Below are positions 1-47,955 of a stretch of 64,000 nucleotides of DNA, one piece after another. The notes under the pieces were generated by a model. The model did no database searches, had not been told where the DNA came from, and saw only the letters and a program-made list of their open reading frames with translations. Position 1 is the first letter of the stretch. Each line of letters opens with the position of its first letter. The position numbers and the translations under genes are program-made. This DNA comes from Beaufortia kweichowensis (Eukaryota; Chordata; Actinopteri; Cypriniformes; Gastromyzontidae): contig CM032807.1 in assembly GCA_019155185.1 (NCBI GenBank), positions 14,916,200 to 14,980,199 on the forward strand. Direction: 5' to 3'.

Positions 1-1957
1 AAATACTATAATTTTATTTCTCCATTTTATCCCCTTCCTTTAAATTATAGTCTGATAATCCAAAGTGTGTGTGTGGGAGCACAGAGAGTTTATCCGAATT
101 GACTTCCTTATAACAAGTGTTAACCCGACCCCTCAGCCGGCCATCAGAGAGTCTTTTCTTAATGAAGTGTGTCTCCTCATGACATGTTTCAAGAGCATCT
201 GAGGACATTCAGCCTGACACCCACTGGACGCCGGCTTTCTCCGGGGACGAGTCATCACGCTCACCACCACGTGGAGTTTGGTCTAACGCGTTGATGTGCA
301 TAATAGGCATAAATTTAATCGTGCCCACGTTGCTGGTTGGCAGGAGGATTTTGCCAGGCACCGTTTCAGTAACAATTAGAACTGGGATTTCCACTCGTAA
401 AACCATCCAAAGGCAAAGATCTCTGGCTCATTCAGATTTCAAGAGTTCCCCGTAGAAATCAAAGAGTCTTGGCATGTTTTCCTCTTTCGCAATATAAAAA
501 ATGAATTCACACGAAGCAGGTTGAGAAGGAAAGAGGGGGGAACAGATTTTTTTGCCCCCGTTTTGTAGTTACAGTGAATGGAGAGCCTTAACAAGCTCCT
601 TCACGGTGGGGAGGACGAGCACTTCAGACTGCCAGAACGTAGACGTGGACCTGGAGCAATGCCAATTACACAGAGATGCTGTTCTGCTGTCAGACGCTCT
701 GTGGTGACTTTCCTCCAGCCCTGTTAATCCCAACATTCCCTCAGGAGAGAGAGGTGGGAAAGGTGCCATGAATTTGAAGGATACAGGTGGCTGCTCCACT
801 GACAACGCCTGGAGCGATGCACAGACGACGGAGGATTTGTGACACAAGAACACGATGGGTACTGTGAGCTAAAAGATGTGTGGACCTCACCTTGATTCAA
901 TGACCTCCATGTTTCTGTAATTCTGATTCGCCATGATTGCTTTCATTTAAACACCTATTCATTATTTAGCAATCTTTGTCACACGTGTTAAACGTAACGA
1001 AAAACGACAGTGAAAAATATTTAGTGTTGTGAAACTAGTATGTGATAACACACAGTCAGATGGTTATTATTGCATAATTTTGATCATATCAGACTGATGG
1101 ATGGTGGACTGACCAATCAGAATCAATTATTCTAATTAACTGTGTACAAAACTTAAAAAGTACAAAACTGATTTGTAAATGCTAGCATAGCTTATTTTAG
1201 CAGTCATCTAAGCTAATTGGTCTGGAAACATTCTGAGACGATGTGCTGCTTAAACTAACATTGGATGCCAATGCTACTAAAATGCTCCTTTTGGTTTTAG
1301 AAATAACTAATGCTTGTGATGTTTCCTCATTTAACTGGCGTCGAATAAAAATTTAATAAATGCAAATAAATACCCAATTAACCTGCGTAAGACCTCAGTG
1401 CTGGACCGGCGTTATTGCTCAGCAGCAGCAGCAGCAGCACGTCCTCATTGCTGTTGTCTTGAGTCGGCTGTCAGTCACATGACTGAATACAGGGTAACAG
1501 GGACTATCAATCAGCCAGAGCGGAGGCCACAACATTATAAAGGCACGCTTAGCAGCCATTCATTTATTTCACCAGCACGCCATAACATTTATGATAAATT
1601 ACCGCCGCGGCCTGTTAATGGGCTCTTTTCACACAGGCGCACACACACACACACGGCTGAAACAACAAGAGACACTTCAAAGAAAAGTTCCATCAAAAAT
1701 GATTTTTTTCTTTAGTGGAACAAAGAAGGTGTTTTCATGCAAAGCATATATAAACATCGAGTAAATCAATTCTGTGTTTATTGTGTTGTGATGCAAAATG
1801 ATAGATGTCCAGTTTCTGTTTACAGTAGATATGCTCCACAGATCCACATTTGAATTGTTTTGCTATGTGTAGAGGATAATGTGCAAAGAGTCAATTGTTG
1901 GAAATCACCTTAGAAAAGGTTTCCCAATCAGTAAATCTAATGGTATAAGTGTGTTAC
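1..1957. other. ARID1B intron 7 (partial)
   Basis: No ARID1B exon or other gene was recognised. The stretch 1.38-1.68 kb is more GC-rich, with a short CAG run near 1422-1440 and CpGs, and may be a regulatory stretch. An ACCAATCAGAATCAA motif near 1112 belongs to a repeat family also found at 6.7, 26.3 and 59.6 kb. Confidence 0.7.
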
Positions 1958-37900
<35,943 letters not shown>

Positions 37901-38160
37901 TAAAATGATAAGAAAGCGACGTGGGTTTATTTCCAGCGTCCGTGTTTTCGCCCGAGACGCTAAAGACGCCCGTCTACATTATTCATTCTGCATCAGATTC
38001 TGCATCGTGCGTTGCCCCACATCACACGGGTTTCTCACTCGAACCAAGCGATAATAGATTAGGCTTTGTGGTTCGTGGATGGACCCTTGTCACTTCTGTC
38101 CTGTCAGTAGATGTTCGTGTGCTGGGTGCAAAATGTGAATAAAATAACTAGGGCAAGAAC
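37901..38160 (-). promoter_or_regulatory. ARID1B promoter region and 5' UTR
   Basis: Sequence directly upstream of the ARID1B start codon, at the edge of the CpG-rich block that covers exon 1. No TATA box is evident near a plausible start. Placement follows from gene position only. Confidence 0.4.
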
Positions 38161-38739
38161 ACATGTACCTGACTATAATACACACTGGAAATAGGAAATG
38201 TCGCTTTATGTTTAACGTGGCAGAGACACCTTTTTTTCATCATGTAAGATGAGGTTTTTGCAATAGAAATGTCTCAACTTCACATGGCAACGTTATATGG
38301 TGTGTTGATGTAAATAAGACCCCTACTGGAGCCCCCTGTACTCCAGCACGCATGGCATTATCATCTCCTCCAGCTATCCTGCTATTCTGCACTGAGTCTG
38401 ATGAAAAACACGGACTGGGATTTTTAGCAGCCTCCCATCATATTTTTAAACCATTTTAATAGATTTATAAAATAAAATGACAAGATAAGGTTTTAGGGTA
38501 ATATTTGGGTACTTCCAAAATCGTATAAAAGGAGCCTTATCAGTGCATAATATACCTGTCTATTGTTTTATTTATTGTGGTAAACATTATGCAAATTCTT
38601 TTAAGTGTCTTTCATATAGCAGTGATAATCATATAGTATTTATCGACCCTGTGAACTGATCAAGTGACATATTTTTATTCTCTATGAAAATTTACATGGT
38701 ATACTTTCCCTGTGATTTAAACTAATGATCTAGGTGTGA

Positions 38740-39203
38740 AATAAACATTTTAAGAAAATGTATTTATTACCAATATATTGATCTGTTTATATTTTCATAC
38801 ACCCTTGTTAACAGAGTCCAGACATCATAAAAATATCAGTCTAGCATGTGTTTTTTATTTAAGAGGAACATATACATGCATTATAGATGTGACAAAGCAT
38901 GTTTTTGAGAGGCAACACACTTTTGTATTTGTAATTAAAATGCACAAACCAGTAGCAATAATAACCAACAAATGGAGAAGAGATGATTCTTCAAACAACA
39001 TAAAATAGTTATTTTATTTTCATGTGCTTATTTATGAGGAATATGGACTGTTATGGATGTGATTCTGAAAACAGCACTTTGTCTGACTATGAAAATCTTG
39101 CTGTAAACATAAAACAATGCTTTAAAAACTTTGATAAAGATCTCACATGGGTATTTAAACCACCAAATATTAACATCTGAGCTATCAGTATAATAAAAAC
39201 CTA
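38740..39203 (+). repeat. GGGCAATT-family repeat, copy 7
   Basis: One of the longest copies: ATGTATTTATTACCAATATA, GAGTCCAGACATCATAAAAA, AAATGGAGAAGAGATGATTC, GAGGAATATGGACTGTTATG and TTTAAACCACCAAATATTAA in the family order. Lacks clear termini. Confidence 0.8.
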
Positions 39204-40829
39204 AGAATCCATTATTCCAGGCCAGATTTTCTTAGGCACTGTGGAAATTAACTGGATCCATTTCTCTGCAGCTCTACACACACACAAAAATGGACAGAAT
39301 CATTTCATTCTGTGCTCCAGACAAGTCACGGATTAAAAATTATAGCGTACCATCACATTTTTATGTTGCTGATAAAGTTTTATGGTGTCTTATTGGCAAA
39401 GCATCAGCAGCCAGTTCTGTTTTGTGTTGATTTTTGTCTCATCCCCCTCATTGGCATCATCAACAACTATTCACTACATTCAAGTATGGAACATAAATTA
39501 CTACACTTACTTAATGACAACAAATTGTTGGCATATTGTTTAGCCTACTGTCTCTCTACAGCATGACATCTCTGAGTATTGTGTGAGATGGACTCTGGGG
39601 ACGCCCCCCACAGCCTCCTCCAGCAGTGGCAGTAACACAAGCGGAGAAACTGGGTCAGATAAAAAAAACCTCCACTGAGGCAGTCAGGCTGAGCTCCACA
39701 GCGAGGCTGATGCTTCAAGCTCTCTCTCTCCAATTGCTTAGAAAAACGATCCCTGCAGAATACCTGAAGGGCTTTTAAGGTCCAGAAAATAATGAGCGGA
39801 ATATTTCAGAATGGACTGGATATAGTAAAAGACGCTAAAGCTATTTGTTCCTTTGAGTATTAGTGTTTATGAAAAATGCATGAATTATTTATGCAGACAG
39901 GAACTGAGGGAGCTTGTCGTGTCCATTTGAATTTAAGCATTTGAAGTATAAGGGATACAGGGGCTTATGCTAACACTTTTTACTCTAGTGAATACTTCTC
40001 AAGGCCAAAAATGCACATACCAAAAAGATATTTGGTAAAAATGTCTCTGTTTAATACCATACTATATTGAATATGTTTTTTAAACTGTAATGCAATTTAA
40101 TATATATAGTAGCAACAAAAGAAAAACATGTACTTATGAAAAATACGTTATTATTGCAATTTGCAGTTTTTCAATGAGAGATGTAAGTTAACAAAACTAA
40201 CTAACAAATTTTAATCGAATTAGGCCTTATTATTAGGCCTTTATGGGATTTTATCTAAATGTAAACAAAATCAGCTTCAAAACACAAACTAATCCAAAAA
40301 ATGTTACATATAAATGTATTAAACAATTGTTTTGGTGAAAAAATATTGTAGCTGGTATGTTGTACAAATGACTAACATTTCAAATTAATGTGATGTGCAA
40401 AAGTACGACGCTATTGAAGTTTTAGTTTGGAGGAAAAAACTACGTCCAAAACTACTGTTAAAGAAAATACACATTTGTCAAACAGTCCTTGTGATAATAA
40501 TTCTATGATACAACTAGACCTGCTCTCTTTGATTTGTAAAATGAATAATAAAATAGTTAGAATAAAATAATGATAAAATAGCAGCAGGGGACAATCTGCT
40601 AAATCTCTATCGTATGGTTTGGGAACAATACCAACATGATTTTATTTCTGGATAAACAATTTCTTTGAATGTGTGAGGCTGCTGTTGTAGCTTATAGCAT
40701 GCACCTACTTTTCATCTGTATCATGTGACTTTATTTTAAACCACTAAACAAGACGGCAACTATCCTTCAATAACACACACTGTGAGACTTATATTAAACT
40801 GAAGCTGGCACAGGCCCAGACTGCATTTA

Positions 40830-40985
40830 AAACAAGGCACGGATGTCGCTGATTGCTTTTTTCCTAATTAAGCCTCGTCTGACCTTGGCAGAGGCAAATC
40901 ATTAGATTCCCATTTTAATAATCACACCGCAGCGCTTGTATTCCTCTGGGTCTCGGGCTGCACTTATGCTGGTCTATAAGCTTTT
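40830..40985. other. Candidate conserved non-coding element upstream of ARID1B
   Basis: TTTTTTCCTAATTAAGCCTC, then GACCTTGGCAGAGGCAAATC, then ATTTTAATAATCACACCGCA. It is repeat-free, GC-balanced and dense in homeodomain, nuclear-receptor and Sox-type words. It lies about 3 kb upstream of the ARID1B start. Confidence 0.3.
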
Positions 40986-42930
40986 CTTCATTTTCTTGTT
41001 TACAAGAGAACCCAACTTAAAGATTAAGATGAAGTCGTTTTGTTGGTGGATATGATCACATAAACGACTCACTAATTTAGGCCATAGTGTATGTTTGAAG
41101 AACACAAATGCTTCTGCTATAAAAGCTACTTGTGCTGCGATGGGCGTTTAATTTAAGTATGCATTCTAGGCAACATTATAGAAGTGTACTATAGCTGTTT
41201 TAATCGCTTGCTGCAGAGGACAGCGCGTAATGACTAAATTACGTGAATCGGTATTAATTACTACTATTAAGTAATAACTTGACTGTCTTCAATTGTGCTA
41301 ATGAATGGTTACCTAGCAACCAGTGTTACGCTTATAAAGCCCTATTCAACACACTCATTAAAAAGCAAAACTGAAATCTACGGCTGTTTTCAGCAAATGT
41401 GACTAGTCAGAGAGAACTGGTGTTTTTCCCTGTTTGCAAATATAAAGAAGTCTTTGTCAGACTGAAAGGGAAATGTTTGAGAGCTATAAATAAATAGCTC
41501 AACTTGTATTACTGGTATAAGAAATGGCTTTTCTTAGAATATGCCAAACTAAAGTCCACATTTAAATCTGACCACAAACACGTCTATTTCACTTTTGGTA
41601 AAAACACCATTAAGTCTATTGGAAGTTGACAAAAGGAAATATTAACTGATGCATGAAAAAACAAATGCATACAGGCACACAATTAGATCAGAATAAGAAT
41701 ATTACTTCCCTTAATACCACTGACAACAACAACAATAGCATATATCAAATCACTGTAAATGAAAGACTATTTTGTATTTGTTATTTTTGTTTAAACAGTA
41801 AGCCAATACATAGACCACATACACACATAACAACGATAGTCAAGCCATTGATCTTTAAATGTCACAGACAGACGTATAGACTAGCACAACACAATCACCT
41901 TTAGTTAAGTGTTAAACATGCATTTCAGTAAGTCAGGCATGATCTTCAATCTGTAAGGGTTATAATGAATCATTTCACCAGTCGAGTACCAGGTTGAGTT
42001 TTCGGTTAAGCTGGTCTGGCTCGTGCTTAATGGGATCATGCTCCCTGCCAGTCAGTGAATTATTTATTAGATGGGAATAACAGGGATGTATACCTGTGTT
42101 TAATGGTTGCTTATAATGGTTTACTCTCTTACTCTCTTTAGTCTGGTTGAATCATTAATCAGTCAGGAATTAAGCTTCATCTGTAGATTTATGTTATTGT
42201 ATTGTATTTCTAACAGGTATTGATGTACATTTACCTTATTATAGTGTCAGTGAGGAAATCAATGTTTTTATGTATTTTATGACTGTAAATTTTAAGAACA
42301 TCTAAAACAAACCTGATCTCCAGACATGAACAGTGATGTAGAGAGGATCTGTGACAGACTTGAGCATTAATGCACACACTCAAGTGGTTTGTTTCTTAAA
42401 TTAATACCTTATTGCAGAAAATAAAAAAGTGGGTTTTTTAAGTAATTATAAAACATGACCATATAAGATAAATAAAAACACAATAAAAATAAATATAGGC
42501 TCAATTTTTACATTTCCTGTACTAAGAAACAGACACAGTGTGTCAGAAATAGCGTAAATCAAATCAATTTCAGTCAAGTTTGACAAACTCAGTGTGTTGT
42601 TATTGAATTTTACATACATTATGGTCCCTGTAAATTTTAAATCCCTGTGAATTACTGTATAATACTAGTAAATATAGGCAATACTTACAGGTATTCTAAT
42701 GATATGACTTATTAATTAGTGCATTAATGTTTATAATTTTACATTTAATTATTGTAGGAAACATACTATAGTGCAATGCTGTGTTGGGAGCATGTTTTGT
42801 CTCTAACAGAAAAAAAACTTTCTGAGAGCTCTTCTGTATCAACTTGTCAATTCAACAATGTATTTTTGTCTAATCTAAATACAAAGCATTGATGAATCAG
42901 TTGTTATAGTGCAGATGATGATGTAGTACT

Positions 42931-42942
42931 GCCCTCTGCTGA
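42931..42942 (-). promoter_or_regulatory. CTCF-like motif 1
   Basis: The minus strand reads TCAGCAGAGGGC, one mismatch from the CTCF core CCASYAGRKGGC. Confidence 0.3.
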
Positions 42943-43530
42943 CAGACAAGAGTTGGTATAATCGTTTCACAGATCATATGCTATATGCTATAATGTTGAA
43001 CATTGTATGTGTAAATATTCTGAAAAGAATAATTAATTTATATTTATAATAATAAAACAACTTTAATACATGCTAAATTCACAATGAGAGTGTATTTACT
43101 ACATTTTTGCTATAATATATATGATTGGTACCAAATATCTCTACTAAAATTCTTTTTAATCTCCTGAATCAAATCTGCTGTCATTTGTAGTTAAATGCAG
43201 AAAGATAATCAGACAAAAATAATAGAATGGAACATATAAAATAGTAATGGAAATAAGCTCAGGACTATGAGCTCAATACTGTTTTTAGATGTGACAGTGA
43301 ACCAATTAAAAATCTATTTTATATTATTCTGATAAAATACTTTATTCCCAGTATCAAAGGATTCATTTATGACTTCATAAAGACTAATTAAAGCTGAAAT
43401 CCTGAAAAAAATGTTTAATGGCTTGTTTGCAAAACAATTTACAATATAAACAACAAGCAACAGCAAACAATGATTTGTAATTATGATAATTATTTTTGAT
43501 ACATTGCATGTATTAATATTAAAGATACCA

Positions 43531-43562
43531 CAACTGGTATATGTACATATATATACCAGTTG
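43531..43562. repeat. Perfect 12-bp hairpin with 8-nt loop
   Basis: CAACTGGTATAT and ATATACCAGTTG are exact inverse complements around GTACATAT. Confidence 0.8.
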
Positions 43563-43673
43563 CAATATGATATGCAATATGGAAGAGGGTGACCTATTGT
43601 TCACAATAAGATATTTACTGCTGTTTTATACTTTCAATGATGCTGACATTTTATTTTTCCAACTGGTTCAGTA

Positions 43674-44087
43674 CATATATGACCCTGGACCACAAAGGGC
43701 CAGTTTATTTATACATCTGAAAGCAGAATAAACATGCTTTCCATTGATGTATGGTTTGTTAGGACAGGACAATATTTGGCCAAGATACAACTATTTGAAA
43801 ATCTGGAATCGGAAGATGCAAAATAATCAAAATATTGAAAAAAAAACCTTTAAAGTTGTCTAAATGAAGTCCTTAGCACTGCATCCACTCACAAAAATAA
43901 ATGTTTTAATATATTTACGGTAGGAAATTTACTAAATATCTTTATGGAACATGATCTTTACATAATACCCTTATTATTTTGTCATAAAAGAAAAATCCAT
44001 AATTTTGACCCATACAACGTATTGTTGGCTATTGCTACAAACGTACGTGCTACTTATGACTGATGTTGTGCTCCAGGTCACATATTG
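43674..44087. mobile_element. MITE with TATGACCCTGGACCACAAA ends
   Basis: The left end TATGACCCTGGACCACAAA mirrors the right end TTGTGCTCCAGGTCACATA. This end pair marks a short inverted-repeat element common in teleost genomes. It lies just 3' of the NDUFAF4 poly(A) signal. No ORF. Confidence 0.65.
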
Positions 44088-44171
44088 CAACTGAATGTGT
44101 TACACATAACAACTCTTTTAAATAACTTTATAAATTAACTTAACAATGCTATTAAATACAAGGATTTGTGT

Positions 44172-44177
44172 TTTATT
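44172..44177 (-). terminator. NDUFAF4 candidate polyadenylation signal
   Basis: AATAAA on the minus strand, about 130 bases past the NDUFAF4 stop codon. It is the first canonical hexamer downstream and is well placed, although the hexamer is common by chance in such AT-rich DNA. Confidence 0.5.
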
Positions 44178-44307
44178 TGCTTTCAGTCCAACATCACAAA
44201 TATCCAAGATTAGAAGATAATTCTTGGTGACACTTTTAAAGTTTAAACAACATATTCTTGACATCTGTAACACACATATGTATGTGGCTGAGGTCAAATT
44301 GGTGCTG

Positions 44308-44622
44308 CTAAGAATCCTTAATTTGTTTTTTCTCCTCTGGCTTTGCCGGGATGATTTTGACATCAAAGGGAATAAAGAAATCTGTCAGTGCTTTGGCATC
44401 TTTCGGGTCCAGAGAGTATTCCTGTGCCATCTTCTCTGTAGTCCATGTTTCAGGCATGCGTTTGTGATTGTTTAGGGCAGTTAAAGCTTCTACAAGAGAC
44501 AGCTTGCCTTTCGGAACATCGGTGATATCACAGATACCGTAAGGGTCACCAGGCAGACTGAACTTCAGCATCCTGCGCTCTGTCTCCTGCTCTGCTTTCT
44601 TAACCGTGGAAAGTGCTGCTCT
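44308..44622 (-). CDS. ndufaf4: NDUFAF4 exon 3, stop codon included
   Basis: This exon has 104 codons plus the stop, after acceptor CTGTCTTACAG|AGAGCA. The product starts RAALSTVKKAEQE and holds PGDPYGICDITDVPKGKLSL and NNHKRMPETWTTEKMAQEY. It ends with a Lys-rich EEKKQIKDS tail. Confidence 0.95.
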   Translation of the reverse strand, partial: RAALSTVKKAEQETERRMLKFSLPGDPYGICDITDVPKGKLSLVEALTALNNHKRMPETWTTEKMAQEYSLDPKDAKALTDFFIPFDVKIIPAKPEEKKQIKDS

Positions 44623-45580
44623 CTGTAAGACAGAGTATTCAATCATAGTAAGTCAGCCTTTGTTGCACTGTGCCAGTAAAAAAATCTGATTTTGAGTACT
44701 AGATGAAGTATATCAAAATGAAGTATCAGACGAGCAATTTCAGCGTTATGGATGTCACAAAACTTGAAATATAAATGACAGAATGTATTTTTTACTAGTA
44801 TGAATGAACTATCTGTTTATATTTTACTAAAGCCCTGTTGACCAGACATAAAAAAACAGTCTATGCATGAGTTATCTATTTTACAAAATATAAATGCATT
44901 ATGAATGTGACAAAAAAGAACACGCATTTTTGAGAGGCAACATACTTTGTAGGATTTCTGTGAATTAAAATACACAAACCAAAAGCAATAATACTCAACA
45001 AATGAAGAAGAGATGACTCTTTAAAACATAAACCAAATGCAATAATAAAACAACATATATTGACATCTGATCTATGACTCTTTAAAAACCTTTAAATAGA
45101 ACTGATTTTTTCGCATGGGTATTTAAAACACTTTTGCATGGAATTGCCCAAAACTAGTTCCCACCTGAGATACAGGATCTTTAGACTCCACATAAACATC
45201 CTTCAGCATTGACAGCAGTGGATTATTCTTCTGGTTTAACTCTTCTGTAATGTTGGCTGCCGACACAGAAACACATTTTACTGGTTTACATCGTGTAGAA
45301 ACCTGTGAATCAGGCTCACTAATATAGTTAGTTATGCATTTTACCACAATAACACGCCTTAATGACTTAATTTGAAGGTTATCCATATCTGATAGTTGTA
45401 TAACCACAAACAGAAGATCTTTAATCAATCATACTGTTCCATACCTGCTGTATTATCTTGAGGAAGAGGGGGGGATGTTGGATGTCTCGGTGCTGCTCGC
45501 GGTTTTAATTTACTGATTTCTCGATTAACTCGATTCTCTAAGTTAAAGTTTGTAATCACGCGTGTTATTCTTGCGCCCAT
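44308..45580 (-). CDS. ndufaf4: NDUFAF4 (C6orf66), complex I assembly factor
   Basis: NDUFAF4 works with NDUFAF3 in mitochondria to assemble the Q-module of respiratory complex I. Three exons (136, 92 and 315 nt) join in frame to 180 residues, against 175 in human. Signature parts are the start MGARITRVITNFNLENR, then EISKLKP and APRHPTSPPLPQ, then LLSMLKDVYVESKDPVSQ, then DVPKGKLSLVEALTALNNHK and PETWTTEKMAQEY. Conservation is clear along the whole chain, so the gene looks intact. Its introns show it is not a processed copy. The ATG at 45580 has A at -3 and G at +4 and gives the family start MG. An in-frame ATG lies three codons upstream at 45589. Human NDUFAF4 maps to 6q16, away from ARID1B, so its place here differs from human. 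Confidence 0.96.
44731..45150 (+). repeat. GGGCAATT-family repeat, copy 8 (fills NDUFAF4 intron 2)
   Basis: Begins GCAATTTCAGCGTTATGGAT, ends CTTTTGCATGGAATTGCCC and has both termini. It makes up most of the 542-base intron between NDUFAF4 exons 2 and 3 and opposes the gene's direction. Confidence 0.85.
45165..45256 (-). CDS. ndufaf4: NDUFAF4 exon 2
   Basis: This exon has 92 nt. The acceptor is TGTGTCGGCAG|CCAACA and the donor CTCAG|GTGGGA. Joined to exon 1 it reads ANITEELNQKNNPLLSMLKD and then VYVESKDPVSQ, matching the LSFLKDVYVDSKDPVS block of human NDUFAF4. Confidence 0.95.
45445..45580 (-). CDS. ndufaf4: NDUFAF4 exon 1 (coding part)
   Basis: This is 45 codons plus one base, from ATGGGC to CAG|GTATGG. 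It encodes the N-terminal NFNLENRVNREISKLKPRAA segment, the family hallmark. Gly2 follows the start Met. The DNA around and upstream of it (45.48-45.72 kb) is relatively CpG-rich, as expected for a housekeeping promoter. Confidence 0.95.
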
Positions 45581-45658
45581 GTTTGACATCTCTACACACG
45601 CAGAGGACGCGCAGCATCTTCTTTGTTGCCGTTGGCAACCGTCTTATAACGCTTTACC

Positions 45659-45670
45659 GCCATCTGCTGG
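45659..45670 (-). promoter_or_regulatory. CTCF-like motif 2, at NDUFAF4 5' flank
   Basis: The minus strand reads CCAGCAGATGGC, an exact match to the CTCF core CCASYAGRKGGC, about 80 bases upstream of the NDUFAF4 start codon. Confidence 0.4.
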
Positions 45671-47190
45671 ACTGGAGCGTGACGCGTTTATGGACGCAGA
45701 AAAACGTCTGTACGTTCGTGACGTATTTAAACAGTCGTATTTAAGATCTGTTTTTGTATCACACATTTTATAAACTCACGGTATTATACGATTTTAATAT
45801 TTAGTTATAAAAATTATAAAAAAGATTAACAACTTGATTTTGTTTGAATTATATGAGATTAGAGTAAAAAAGCTTTTCACATGATAACTGTCAATGCACA
45901 TATTGAGCATGCACATGAAAATTCACTATCCAAACTAATTTTTTTTATTTGAGATATATTAAAAAAATGTAATTCAACCATTTTTAGGTGTTTTTAAAAA
46001 TAACATTAACATTTTTTATTATTTTTTAGTTCATGTTGTCAAATATTTCTTTTTGAGTCTTACATTTTTCCATCTTATACGTTTAAGTATATATTATTTA
46101 AATGGTTTGCTTAATTTTAATTAGTGCTAAAATATATTATTTTTTAAATGACAGGACTGTCACAAATGTTATTCTTTGTCATTAAGAGCTGAATATTCAT
46201 TTAGAGAGCTTCACATTTTTTATTTTTGAATAACATAGAAGGACTAAGTGTTATTATCCCGATTTCTCAGCACAGTTTAATTGTAAATAAAAATAAAATA
46301 AAAATGTACTGAGGTCCAGACCCAAGTGACCTCATAGCAATTAATAAAAGATGTCCAGATAAAATGGAAGACTGTCAAAATTGCATTGCTAAACAAAGGA
46401 AGACAAAACGGAATCTCCATCTTCCTCATTTATTTTCTTTGTGTGCTTAAAATCTACTGAAACTTTTTTTCTGGTAGAGCCATAATCCTCCTGGCATTTT
46501 CTTGTACTGTTACCCTGTAAGATAAAGAAACCAGTGCTGTTAGTTTGTAGTTAATTTCACTAATTTAATTTGTAAGCACAAGCCAAAGCAATTTTTTGTC
46601 TGAATTTTCTATAAATGATTGTAACATACCTTTTGACTCCTCAATGGCATTGGATTTTTTGTACACAGTGCATTGTGCAATAACCCCACACAGGAACAGA
46701 CTAATCCTGAGTATGTGCAATGGTGGTGTTAACTTTTTCTACCTAAAGTACCCATCAGATAACCATAAAGATCAAACCATGTAAGCATAATAGATAAAAG
46801 TAAGTAAAAATCACATGGACACACAATATATTTTTTGTTGATTAATTTATTTATTTTTGCACACAATCACTTAAAATGCACTTAGAATGGGGCCATTATT
46901 GGATTTTCTGATGATTTTGTCTTTTTAACAGCTATGACTATGACAATCCTTATCTCATAATGAGATTTTGAGTCTATAGCTTGAATTTCACAGAGAGGGT
47001 CACGTATGATAAAGTCACTCATACTTTTGCACACATATAACTTTATCCTGAGAATAAATCATTAACCAACAATTAAGCAAACGTGTTTAATATATCATTA
47101 GTTAGTTCATCTGTTCATCATTAGATTGTTCATTAGTATCTAATTGATCATGTCTATGTTAATGTTGAAGTTAAATTTACTGTCAGTTAC

Positions 47191-47202
47191 GCCCTCTAGT
47201 GG
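47191..47202 (-). promoter_or_regulatory. CTCF-like motif 3
   Basis: The minus strand reads CCACTAGAGGGC, an exact match to CCASYAGRKGGC, followed by GT. Confidence 0.4.
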
Positions 47203-47714
47203 ATTTGTCTGTACAGCTCGATCTATGGTCCAGAACCACGAGTAAAGGACAAATCACTGATCATACAAAACGTATCAACTGAAACAATAATCACAGGCTA
47301 ATATTAATTAACAGAGTTTCCTGTAAGAAAAGAAGAAGAAACAATTTCCTGAGAAAATTTTAATTTGTTGAAAAAACAACATGAAATGGGTGGGTATGGA
47401 CAAAGCTTAAAGAGTGAAACTCTCTCATGGTAAAATGTAGTAGAGCCCTCATCTGTCATTCAGATGTTAAGTTCTAACTTAAAAGGTTTCTAACTAAATG
47501 CAAACTATTTAGTATTTGTTGTATGATTTACTGCAGGTATATATTAAAATGCACAATTTTTTATATATAAAGATAAAGTGGACCAATTAATTTTTACTAA
47601 TTCTACCTAAATTCATTAAATTAATTAATAATTACTAGCTACTTTGTAACTGCAATATATAATTTAAACAAATAGTTAAAAACAGTAAAGAGTGTGCAAC
47701 CAGGAATTTCAGGT

Positions 47715-47955
47715 AAAAAAATACTGCATTGTATTTTAGTATTTACTACTAAACTGTTGAAAAATTCTGAGATACTTGTGTTATTTATCATAGCAAATAT
47801 TAAATTATACTATAGTATTTTTGACCAGTTTAACACTATCATTTTGTAGTATACATATTTTAGTATACGTTAATAAAGTGATGTTATATAGTATACTACA
47901 ATATAACACAGTGTACTATAGTAAATGTAAAAAGTATACTACAGTATTTTTTTCA
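47715..47955. mobile_element. AT-rich MITE of the ACAGTATTT/AGTATACTAC type
   Basis: Many mirrored TACTATAGTA, GTAGTATAC and GTATACTAC words between ACTGCATTGTATTTTAGTAT and AGTATACTACAGTATTTTTT. A related copy lies at about 59284-59445. Confidence 0.5.

Larger units (their letters stand above)
38161..44171. other. Intergenic, ARID1B to NDUFAF4
   Basis: No gene recognised. AT-rich DNA with one GGGCAATT repeat, one GACCCTGGACC MITE, a hairpin at 43.5 kb and two stretches that look like enhancers (40.8-41.0 and 41.98-42.2 kb). 39.8-39.95 kb holds octamer-like ATGCATGAATTATTTATGCA. Confidence 0.6.

Noticed and set aside
569..853. 94-codon minus-strand ORF as a possible next ARID1B exon
   Set aside because: It lacks the Gln/Pro/Gly/Ser-rich ARID1B pattern and no matching acceptor and donor pair in the right phase was seen.
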